From Flectonema sp. DT1601 (Eukaryota; Euglenozoa; Diplonemea; Diplonemida; Diplonemidae): a DNA stretch of 64,000 bases. The notes beneath the pieces are model-generated. The model had not been told where the DNA came from. It did not search any database and was given only the letters and a program-made list of their open reading frames with translations. The stretch spans positions 795,001 through 859,000 of the forward strand of contig OZ025803.1 of assembly GCA_964019425.1 (NCBI GenBank). Direction: 5' to 3'. Below are positions 41,851-49,536 of the stretch, piece after piece. Made by a program: the position numbers and the translations under genes. Position 1 is the first letter of the stretch; each line of letters begins with the position of its first letter.

Positions 41851-42159
41851 CCATCATTTATTTATTTATTTATTTAGTCACATCCCCCCTGTCTTTCTAC
41901 TTTGTTTTTATTCTTTCTGAGCATACTCGCTCTTCTTATTTTTTAACTAATTAAATAAGCAACAACGAGTGCAACTGTTGTGAGTCCGTTGGAGGACTTC
42001 CCCGGATAGGAAGCTCACGACACTGTAAGTACAAAGCGAATGATCAATACGGAGACGGTGGCCAAAGACCACTGGGTTACCTGCGAGCTATGAAGCTCTA
42101 CGGATGTCCTCAGAGAGTTATTAGGAGATGAATTAGGAGTGATGTATGAGTATGATATA

Positions 42160-45100
42160 CTAAAAAGATAGTAACTTCTGATAACAGCTTGTTGCCGTCC
42201 ATTGTTCTAAATGCCATATGAAGCCAGCGAGGGAATGTAAGTTCCTCGTAGCGAACATAAATAGCAGGCTGTGTTCCTTCTTTGAAATCTTCGCTTCTTC
42301 CATGACAGATCCAATTGTTCCATTTCTGATGCGTACCAGAGCAGAGTTCATGCAGTTAAACATCAAGTGTCTAGGTGATGAGTCCGTCCGTCTACAAAAA
42401 GGGCACTTCAGTTGTACGCCTTTGTCTCTCAGCAAGGGGTGTGAACCCGTTCTGAATTGTGCAATTCTTACTTCCGAAGCTCTCAGCATGTCTTTCGGAT
42501 ATCTAGCAGTTCTCAATCCTCCGGTCGCCTCCAGATACTGTCTGAGCATCACCCGTTTCATTGGAGGCTTTGCCTTCTCGGAGGCTTCCATCATCTTTCC
42601 TATCAACTTCCTGTGAGACTCCCTCGCTACCCTTGATTTGTGGGCGAAGAAATCCATGGTCGTTGAGACCGGTTTTCTTTCGGCATCCTTCGAGACTTCT
42701 TTGGCCAGCTTATCAGCCTTATCGTGTGGTTCAATCCCCACATGGGCCGGGATAAACTGGAGATGCACCTGTGTCTTCAGATCCCTAATGCTTTCCAGTA
42801 TTAACAGAGAGTTCAACTTCCTCTGGGCAACAATCCCTCCATTGAGTTCCTCCAGGTTGGATTTCGAGTCACTGAAGATTCTGGTAATACCTGACCTGGG
42901 ACCCAAGATCGAGTCAGCTTTGCCAATTTCTCTCATCAGCAGTTTGAGTGTTACTTGTTCAGCCTTGTAGCTGCTTTCAGTAGCTACAAGTCTTGACGAC
43001 ATCGTTCTCTCAGTTGGTGAGACCTGTACTGCTGCCGCACCCGCAGTGTAGTTAACAGGATCATGTGAGCCGTCCACATATATAGCCGAGTTGCAAGGGA
43101 CTAGGTCCCTGCAGTATTCCTCAAATTTGTTCCTGTCCACATCTGCATCACCGGTCTTGTTATGACCATACCCACAGGATATCTCTAGATTTGGTACATC
43201 CGCCCAGGGTTCGATGCTGTCAGGTTGAACTATTCCTTGGAGGGCGATGTTACAATCTTCCTGCGGCAACTTAGAACTCCAGAATCCTTTCGCTATTCGG
43301 TTCGTCGAACGTACCCACTTCAGCGATCGATACCTAAACAGAGCAGTTCTGGCCTGTTTTTCTATTATCAACTTCATCGGGAGCATGTTCGCCTCCAAGA
43401 GCAGTGGGAGAGACCTGGTGTAGATGCTGCAACCCGTTATCCTTCTCGCAATCTTCTTCAGATTCAAGTCCACAAGATCAATCTGACCCTCAGATAGGAA
43501 AGGACCGAAGCTCTCCAGCCCATATGACAGCCTTGAAAGTATGTACAGGTTCTTGACCATGCACAGCGTCTTAAAATCAAAATCATACTGTTCTAGTTTC
43601 CCCAGGAGTGCAAGACCCTTCCTGGTCTCATCCAGCATCTTTCCGACCTGTGTTCCATAAGATAAATCACCATCAATGTGCACCCCCAGGTATTTAACGC
43701 TGTCTACCATCGGCATCAGTACTGCGGTTAACAACTTTACTCTCAGCTTACTTGATCCATCAGGGAAAATTGCAAGCAGGTCCTTCGTATTAGCAACTTC
43801 GGTATCATCCACCTTGAGAATGGTTTCTCCACTCCCCAGAATTGGCCTTCCAAACTCGTTCGGTCTGATCATCTTAGCCAGATCTCCCCTGCTTACAACG
43901 TAATAATTATCCTTTGCAGTCCTGGGGAAGCCCAGTCTCCAGTAGATATCCTTTGGGCAGCGCACAGGCATACCACATGTCTTAGAGACGGACAGTGCCA
44001 TATCATTGGTTTTGCACCAGCTATCCACAAGTCCAAGGATCCATTGCGCTTTCTTATTGGTTAAATTAACGTCCTTATCAGAGACTACACAAGCGGTGTC
44101 ATCTGCATAAAGAGCCGAAACTGAGCCAGTCTTCTCCAACAACTTTGCCAGGTCATCAACATAAATCAGGTATAGCAGCGGACCGATAATCGATCCTTGG
44201 GGAACCCCCCTCGTTACCGTTCTGTAGGAGCTAAGGTTGCCATTCGCACTCACCCTTGCCTGCCTGCCCTTCAGGAAGTCAACTACCCATGCAATGAACG
44301 GGGAGGGAATACGCATGTTCTTCATCTTCTTGATCAGTTTCTCATGATTAATTCTATCAAATGCTTCCGTGAAGTCGAACGACAGCAGAACAGAGCTCTT
44401 GTTCTTTTCACTGGCCTCATGAAGAGCGTTGACTAACATTGAAATCTGCTCACACGTATTCCTTCCTCTTCTAAAACCCGCCTGGATAGACGACAGGGCA
44501 TTGTTCTGGGTAAGCCAATACATCAACCTATCATAAATCACTCTTTCAAGTACTTTACCCACCACCGAGGTCAACGTGATCGGTCTGAAACTTGCGATCT
44601 TATCTTTTGGCTTACCTGGTTTGTAAACTGGCTTGATAAGACCCTCCTTCCAGATCCTCGGTACCTTTGACGTTAGCCACGATTCATTGAATAACGCCAG
44701 GAGGAAATCCATTCCTATCACCGATAAGTTCTTCAACATTATCCCATGGATTCCATCTGGACCTGGTGCTTTCCCGGGCCTTACCTTCTTGATGGCTCGC
44801 TTCAGTTCAGTCATTGTTAGATTCCCTCCGATTTTGGCGAAGTCGCTGCTCTTCGTATTCGGAGGTCCTAGTTTACGTTTTGTCGGGGTCTTAACAAATT
44901 GTTCCAAGAACTTCGCAGGTAGTTGGTTCTCGTCAAACTCCGGAATGTGAATTTCACGTCCTTCATCCGTCTCAAGGTCCTTTATCTTTTTGAACGCATA
45001 TGCAAAGCCTTCACCTTTTGCTAGCCGTTCAGCGATAAATTTTCCCTTCGCACGCTTGGTATCTGGGGTGGAAGCGTTCCACATTCTTCTTCTCTTCCCT

Positions 45101-46047
45101 TTGATCCGAAGCCTTCTTCTAACGTACCTCTTCGCTACTCCAAGAACGATTCTGTTGAACGTTACTGCTCTTCTCCCAACGCTCGCAGAGTTGTTTACCT
45201 TTCCAAACCTGTAGTCTAGTTCATGTTCATATGAGTACCAATCAGCTGTATTGAAGTCCCAGACCGATCTCTTCGTCGCGTGGTTGCCCGAAGGCTCAAG
45301 GGGTGAGAGCGTATCGAAGGTAGCAGAGAGTGGTGTATGATCCGAACCGTGCTCAATTCCTTCACCTACCAGCTCAAAGTTAAGCAGTTGAATCTCCTCG
45401 TGGTGCAGGATCAGATCGGGCGAGGTCCCATGTCTCGGCAGTGTCGCTAGACCTGGCGGGTTCGCAATCAGGAGGTCCTCTTGCCCTGTCCAGTTGAGAA
45501 GGTCACAGCCTTTTACGTCGGTTTTCTTGGACCAGTACCTATGGTGTGCGTTGAAGTCACCAGCGAGAATGAACTTGCCAACACGTTTCAGGGAGAATAG
45601 TTCAAAATTAATCCTCGAGCTCGGTGGGGAGTAGATGTTGAGAATACTTACGTCTTCGTTAATTCTGACACCCATCGACTCGACGGTTCCTCTCATCGAC
45701 GGTATGGAGATATCAAAGCAATCATGTTGAATTCCTCGTTTTATTAAAGTGATCAGGCCACCTCCCCTTCCTGGCCTATCCCTCCTGTAGCAAACGTAGT
45801 TCCAATGAAACAATGCCATCCTGCAAGAAGTCTCCTGAAGGCAAAGTACGTCGGGGTCAAGCTTACTCAGGATGTGTCCAATGAACTCCATTTTGTTCGA
45901 GATGGTGCGACAATTCCAACTGATTACATTTAGTTTGCAAGAGGGACCATCCTTTCTCCTATTTGGCCCTGGGTTTCGTTCAACGTCCCCTGCTATCAGC
46001 AAGAGACGTCTTCGAGTCTCAGCCCAGTTCCTTCCATCTACGTGCCG
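42160..46047 (-). CDS. LINE A copy 2 ORF2: 2A peptide, endonuclease, reverse transcriptase, RNase H
   Basis: Same layout as copy 1. The frame runs from the codon after ORF1's TGA (46047), 15 codons without ATG, then LLIAG and DVERNPGP (codons 45987-45964) and 1267 further residues. Motifs: endonuclease QETS, GDFNAHH, GSDH; RT FDFTEAFDR, GVPQGSIIGP, YADD; RNase H YVDGS, TESSYKAEQ, FSDSKSN; zinc CPFCRRT. The enzyme would nick target DNA and copy the element RNA by target-primed reverse transcription. Because ORF1 and ORF2 share one frame, a single read-through event would make a 2,350-residue chain that 2A could separate at Gly-Pro. It is intact and potentially active. Confidence 0.93.
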   Translation of the reverse strand, partial: RHVDGRNWAETRRRLLLIAGDVERNPGPNRRKDGPSCKLNVISWNCRTISNKMEFIGHILSKLDPDVLCLQETSCRMALFHWNYVCYRRDRPGRGGGLITLIKRGIQHDCFDISIPSMRGTVESMGVRINEDVSILNIYSPPSSRINFELFSLKRVGKFILAGDFNAHHRYWSKKTDVKGCDLLNWTGQEDLLIANPPGLATLPRHGTSPDLILHHEEIQLLNFELVGEGIEHGSDHTPLSATFDTLSPLEPSGNHATKRSVWDFNTADWYSYEHELDYRFGKVNNSASVGRRAVTFNRIVLGVAKRYVRRRLRIKGKRRRMWNASTPDTKRAKGKFIAERLAKGEGFAYAFKKIKDLETDEGREIHIPEFDENQLPAKFLEQFVKTPTKRKLGPPNTKSSDFAKIGGNLTMTELKRAIKKVRPGKAPGPDGIHGIMLKNLSVIGMDFLLALFNESWLTSKVPRIWKEGLIKPVYKPGKPKDKIASFRPITLTSVVGKVLERVIYDRLMYWLTQNNALSSIQAGFRRGRNTCEQISMLVNALHEASEKNKSSVLLSFDFTEAFDRINHEKLIKKMKNMRIPSPFIAWVVDFLKGRQARVSANGNLSSYRTVTRGVPQGSIIGPLLYLIYVDDLAKLLEKTGSVSALYADDTACVVSDKDVNLTNKKAQWILGLVDSWCKTNDMALSVSKTCGMPVRCPKDIYWRLGFPRTAKDNYYVVSRGDLAKMIRPNEFGRPILGSGETILKVDDTEVANTKDLLAIFPDGSSKLRVKLLTAVLMPMVDSVKYLGVHIDGDLSYGTQVGKMLDETRKGLALLGKLEQYDFDFKTLCMVKNLYILSRLSYGLESFGPFLSEGQIDLVDLNLKKIARRITGCSIYTRSLPLLLEANMLPMKLIIEKQARTALFRYRSLKWVRSTNRIAKGFWSSKLPQEDCNIALQGIVQPDSIEPWADVPNLEISCGYGHNKTGDADVDRNKFEEYCRDLVPCNSAIYVDGSHDPVNYTAGAAAVQVSPTERTMSSRLVATESSYKAEQVTLKLLMREIGKADSILGPRSGITRIFSDSKSNLEELNGGIVAQRKLNSLLILESIRDLKTQVHLQFIPAHVGIEPHDKADKLAKEVSKDAERKPVSTTMDFFAHKSRVARESHRKLIGKMMEASEKAKPPMKRVMLRQYLEATGGLRTARYPKDMLRASEVRIAQFRTGSHPLLRDKGVQLKCPFCRRTDSSPRHLMFNCMNSALVRIRNGTIGSVMEEAKISKKEHSLLFMFATRNLHSLAGFIWHLEQWTATSCYQKLLSF
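45964..45987 (-). other. 2A ribosome-skipping motif (DVERNPGP)
   Basis: Matches the consensus D-[VI]-E-x-N-P-G-P preceded by hydrophobic LLLIAG. Skipping would occur between the last Gly and Pro (codon 45966-45964). It is identical in copy 1 (34980-35003). 2A motifs at the start of LINE proteins are known from trypanosome L1Tc/ingi and some invertebrate LINEs. Confidence 0.9.
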
Positions 46048-46050
46048 TCA
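46045..46050 (-). promoter_or_regulatory. Candidate stop-codon read-through site TGA CGG
   Basis: The ORF1 stop TGA is followed by CGG, a context known from tobraviruses and furoviruses to favour read-through, and ORF2 continues in the same frame (46047-46002 is 15 whole codons). Both LINE A copies keep it (35061-35066). Read-through itself is inference. Confidence 0.55.
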
Positions 46051-49000
46051 TTTACCTTCCAAGAATCTCGTCATCAGCATCTCTAAACGATCCATCCTTC
46101 GTTCCATCGTATCCTGTTCAGCTGTCGACTTCTTCACAGTTTTCTTTGTCACAACCTGCTCTACAGGACCTACTTCCTTCAAGGCTCCTTTCCTCTCCTC
46201 AATCTTCACACCCGCTTCCCGCCAGAGTCTCTTCCCCTTCCCCTTACCATGAAAGGATAAGAATTCTGCTCGCAAGTAGCAACGATTAGAGGCCTCCCCC
46301 TCTGTTGGATCACGTCTCTTCTCCGGCGGAGTAAGGCCTTTTTCCGGTGTGCTCTCCGCAGTTGACGTTGGCTGAGTTTTCTCCTTCACATCCACCTCTC
46401 TGGCAGCTTGGCGCTTCTTACGATTTTGTCTTTGAACTACCTCAACCGTACATGCCCTACCGTCGATTAATACCGTGTCGTCATCCGGCACTTCAGCACG
46501 CACCCTCATCCATCTGTATCCAGTCCTTACTCCATCCACGGTTGCTCTCACATGCCACCCATCCTTCGCCAGCAGCGCTACCGCTTCACGGGGAAGTACA
46601 TCTAACGGAATTCCCGAGATTTCTAATTCAGGGAGCTTTGCAGGGATCCCCAGTTTTTCCCTGGTTACATCTTCCAGCTCCGGTGAAACTCTGATACCAA
46701 AACCTTTAGGGTTTTCGACTAATCCCAACGATTCCAAGGAATCAGAGTGTTCAACTGCCTCCTTCAAAGAGCACTCGTCCTGAAGCCAAATAACTGTATC
46801 CTTCGGAGCCTCCCCTTCGTCTTGGATCCACAAGAACCTCCCATCTTTGCCGGAAGTTCTTAGCAGTTCCACCGCCCCGGATTTCCTCAGTCGGATGACA
46901 GCCGACACCGTACTCTTCGTTACCCCGAAGTTGTACGCTTCCATGAAGCCGGGTGTGTCCTTCATTTCTTTTGTGATGAGGTGCTCAGGCTTACTCGCTA
47001 ACTCAAGCCACTTATCATCCTTCCACCTTCTTTTAGGAGCGGTCACTATTGCCTTCACCGATTTAATACCCCGCTTACCCTTTGGTAGAGCAGCCTCACC
47101 CAGGTCATGAATGAAGATGCGATGTACCTTGTTTCCATCCTTGCTCGATAATAGCACGTGTTCCCTTCTTCCTTGTCCATTCACTTGGTCCAGCGTTACC
47201 ACGCTGCACGTTTTCCATGCAGGAACCTCCGGCTTCATCCCCAGAAGATCTCTTGCCTCCGAAGGCGTCGCAAGGGCTACTCCTTGATTCCCTTTCGATA
47301 CCTCCTCAAACTTCGTGACCGGAATGTTCCAATCAGCTTCCCTCAGGCTCCAGGAGTTCAACACTTCCCTCTCCTTCTTGTTGGTTTTCTCCCAGAGACG
47401 TCTGGCTTTTTCAACAGCTTTCATCGACTGCGTCGCTTTCTTTTCCAGTGATTCCCACTCGGATGTGCAGTTCCTCTGTACAGCTGATCTAACCTTTGAC
47501 TCATCAGTGGTGAGGCCGTAGGAGCGAGAGTAGGTCAGACCGTTCACTAAGTTGGCAATTCCCAGTGGTGGTTGGCTCGGGGCTACTACGACCTCATTCA
47601 CTTCTTCGCTTCTCTGCGCTCTCGATGAGGCCAACTCCTGTCTCAGTTCTTTTAGCTGAGTCTGGAGTTCCATGAGCAACTTCCTCAGCTCACCCTTCTC
47701 TTCTCTCTCTTTCTGGAGCTCCAGTCGGAGTTGTTCAATTCCCTGTTGTTGCGGAAGTACCGGCGGGTACGGTTGCCTTTGATGCATCGGTGCATAAGGC
47801 TGGTGCTGCATGTAGTAGACCGGAGGTTGGCTTACTGCATGCGTTTGCTGACGGAGGCTGCTTTGTTGGAGTTGGAGCTTCTGTTGCTGTTGTCGCAGTT
47901 TTCCTTCTTGAAGTTCCAGATCTAGCTTTGACTTCTGGTCTTCTTGTTGCTGTTGTTCGAACTCCTTTCCAAGCTCCCGTTGAAGTTGGAGCAGTTCCTT
48001 CCTCCCTTGTTCCTTCTCCTTTTCTTGTTGTTGTTGGAGTTGATGGCTACGCAGCTTCTGTTGTTCGAACTCCATGTCTAGCTTGTTCCTGAGACACTGG
48101 AGTTCCTTCCTACCCTTCTCCATCTCGTCCTCCTGCTGGCGTTGTAGTTGGAGTCGTTGATGCTCAAGGTCATCTTCCTGCTTTTTGATTTCTTCCCGTC
48201 TCTGTTGTTGTTGCTGCTGGTCCAGTTTGCCCTTTTCCAACTCCACATTCAGTTGATGTTGAAGCAGCTGCTGTTTTTCCTCCAGGCTAACCTGTTGCAG
48301 TTGCAGATTCTGTTGAATCCTGGACTGTTCTTGTTGTTGTTGGCGTTGGTCTTCTTCGAGTTGGCATCTTCTTCTTCGGAGAGATTCATCCTCGACAGCC
48401 TTCTCCTTGCTGTGCTGCTGTTCGAGCTGCTGTTGTTGGATCAGTATTTGTTCCTGCTTCTGTTGTAGGTCTGCTTTATATTGTAGCAGTTCTTGTTGTT
48501 GTTGGTTTAACAACTCTTGGCTATGTTGTTGGTTTTGATGTTGTTGTTGGACTTGATGCTCAAGTTGTTGTTGCTGTTGTATATGCTTATCCTGCTGTTG
48601 TTGGACTTGTTGATCAAGTTGCTGTTGCTGCTGCTGTTGGATTTCCTGCTGCTTTTTGACTTGATGGCTAAGTTGCTGTTCTTGCTGTTGTTGCTTCAGA
48701 CAGAGTTCATCTTCGTACTGAGTAAGAGCCTTCTGTTGTTGATGCAGATGTTCCTGGTTTTGTTGCTGTTGATGGTCCAGTTGTTTCTGGTTGACAAGTT
48801 GTTGCTGTTGATGGTTAGTCAGTACTTCCTCAAGCTGTTGTTGCTTTTGGAATAATTCTTCCTGTTTCTTCTGGAAGTTAACTTCTAGCTCACTCTGTTG
48901 TTTGCAGAGGAGCTCTTGTTGTTGCAGCAGTTCGTTCTTCTCTTCTTCCTGCTCTGCCTGTTTTTTCTTGAGGACCTTCTCGTCCTTCTTCCTGTCTTCG

Positions 49001-49212
49001 TCCCGATCCAGCCTTCTTAGGCCATCCCGTGCGAGTCTCTCCCTCAACTCGTCTCGTTCCTTCGTGTCTACGCTCGTCTTCCTGTCTTTCTTACCGTTCC
49101 CGTTCTCTGTGTGTGCTTTCCGGTTCCTTTCCTTCCGTGAGAGTATTTCACCTCCCATCTGGTTGCAAAATTTAGTCGGTCTCTGCCGTCCGAGACCGCC
49201 GCGTGGAGGCAT
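46048..49212 (-). CDS. LINE A copy 2 ORF1: Gln-rich coiled-coil protein (1054 residues)
   Basis: Basic N-terminus (MPPRGGLGRQRPTKF; R/K/D-rich to about 75), then about 75-450 an extreme Gln/Glu/Leu-rich coiled coil, a PYPP-type low-complexity stretch near 475, and a second coiled coil (ELQKEREEKGELRKLL). From about 555 to 1000 comes a folded part. Within it, ISGIPLDVLPREAVALLAK, WHVRATVDG, YRWMRVRAE and ACTVEV suggest a nucleic-acid-binding alpha/beta module, though I cannot name it. No CCHC knuckle is seen. By analogy with other LINE ORF1 proteins it should bind element RNA and self-assemble. The ATG at 49212 is the first in frame; TGA follows EGK. It is intact. Confidence 0.85.
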   Translation of the reverse strand: MPPRGGLGRQRPTKFCNQMGGEILSRKERNRKAHTENGNGKKDRKTSVDTKERDELRERLARDGLRRLDRDEDRKKDEKVLKKKQAEQEEEKNELLQQQELLCKQQSELEVNFQKKQEELFQKQQQLEEVLTNHQQQQLVNQKQLDHQQQQNQEHLHQQQKALTQYEDELCLKQQQQEQQLSHQVKKQQEIQQQQQQQLDQQVQQQQDKHIQQQQQLEHQVQQQHQNQQHSQELLNQQQQELLQYKADLQQKQEQILIQQQQLEQQHSKEKAVEDESLRRRRCQLEEDQRQQQQEQSRIQQNLQLQQVSLEEKQQLLQHQLNVELEKGKLDQQQQQQRREEIKKQEDDLEHQRLQLQRQQEDEMEKGRKELQCLRNKLDMEFEQQKLRSHQLQQQQEKEKEQGRKELLQLQRELGKEFEQQQQEDQKSKLDLELQEGKLRQQQQKLQLQQSSLRQQTHAVSQPPVYYMQHQPYAPMHQRQPYPPVLPQQQGIEQLRLELQKEREEKGELRKLLMELQTQLKELRQELASSRAQRSEEVNEVVVAPSQPPLGIANLVNGLTYSRSYGLTTDESKVRSAVQRNCTSEWESLEKKATQSMKAVEKARRLWEKTNKKEREVLNSWSLREADWNIPVTKFEEVSKGNQGVALATPSEARDLLGMKPEVPAWKTCSVVTLDQVNGQGRREHVLLSSKDGNKVHRIFIHDLGEAALPKGKRGIKSVKAIVTAPKRRWKDDKWLELASKPEHLITKEMKDTPGFMEAYNFGVTKSTVSAVIRLRKSGAVELLRTSGKDGRFLWIQDEGEAPKDTVIWLQDECSLKEAVEHSDSLESLGLVENPKGFGIRVSPELEDVTREKLGIPAKLPELEISGIPLDVLPREAVALLAKDGWHVRATVDGVRTGYRWMRVRAEVPDDDTVLIDGRACTVEVVQRQNRKKRQAAREVDVKEKTQPTSTAESTPEKGLTPPEKRRDPTEGEASNRCYLRAEFLSFHGKGKGKRLWREAGVKIEERKGALKEVGPVEQVVTKKTVKKSTAEQDTMERRMDRLEMLMTRFLEGK
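48440..48930. repeat. Gln-codon (CAA/CAG) rich tract in LINE A ORF1
   Basis: Imperfect CAA/CAG/GAG repeats on the minus strand encode the densest part of the Gln-rich coiled coil. Likely prone to length change between copies. Confidence 0.8.
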
Positions 49213-49268
49213 TTTGTGTGGTCCCTAAAATAAAAAACCATCAATCTTTTTTTTTTTTTATCTTCAGA

Positions 49269-49340
49269 TCCGCTGTAGTATAGTGGTTAGAACACCTGGC
49301 CCTCACCCAGGAAACCGGGGTTCAATTCCCCGCAGCGGAA
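49269..49340 (+). tRNA. tRNA-Glu (anticodon CTC)
   Basis: 72 nt including discriminator A. Acceptor stem TCCGCTG/CAGCGGA (7 bp), D arm with A-box TAGTATAGTGGTTAGAA, anticodon arm CCTGG-CCCTCAC-CCAGG with CTC anticodon, T arm CGGGG-TTCAATT-CCCCG with B-box GGTTCAATTCC. A T5 run (49342-49346) serves as pol III terminator. No intron. It is the only gene on the plus strand and lies between the LINE nest and the 1547-residue gene. Confidence 0.98.
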
Positions 49341-49341
49341 T

Positions 49342-49346
49342 TTTTA
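49342..49346 (+). terminator. Pol III terminator of tRNA-Glu
   Basis: TTTTT two bases after the discriminator base. Confidence 0.8.
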
Positions 49347-49536
49347 TGTCACCTGTGATTGAGATATTACTATGTCACGGCCTGCATTGAAGCAAATCAA
49401 AACTGAAACGCAATTGGGTCAAATAAGCCTGGAAAGGACTGCTTTTAGCAAGGAACTCTTTGACTGGAAATAATTATGTGGAGACTCTTGTGAATTGGAC
49501 ATATTTTTCCTCACAAGCATAATCCGTTAGTTGTGA

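Larger units (their letters stand above)
41857..49235 (-). mobile_element. LINE A copy 2, complete
   Basis: Full-length element of about 7.4 kb: TAAA-repeat tail (41857-41876), 3' UTR to 42159, ORF2, a single TGA, ORF1, and a very short 5' leader before the ATG at 49212. Both reading frames are uninterrupted. The exact 5' end is not certain; it lies between 49213 and the tRNA gene at 49269. Identity to copy 1 is about 99 percent. The 5' end may derive from copy 1 by recombination (see findings). Confidence 0.93.

Noticed and set aside
46048-46050. TGA as a reassigned sense codon in this organism
   Set aside because: TGA ends host genes here (for example 3106-3108 and 63112-63114) and TAA/TAG end others, so the standard code applies.
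47731-49228. Plus-strand Leu/Ser-rich frames
   Set aside because: Shadows of the Gln-codon repeat in LINE A ORF1.
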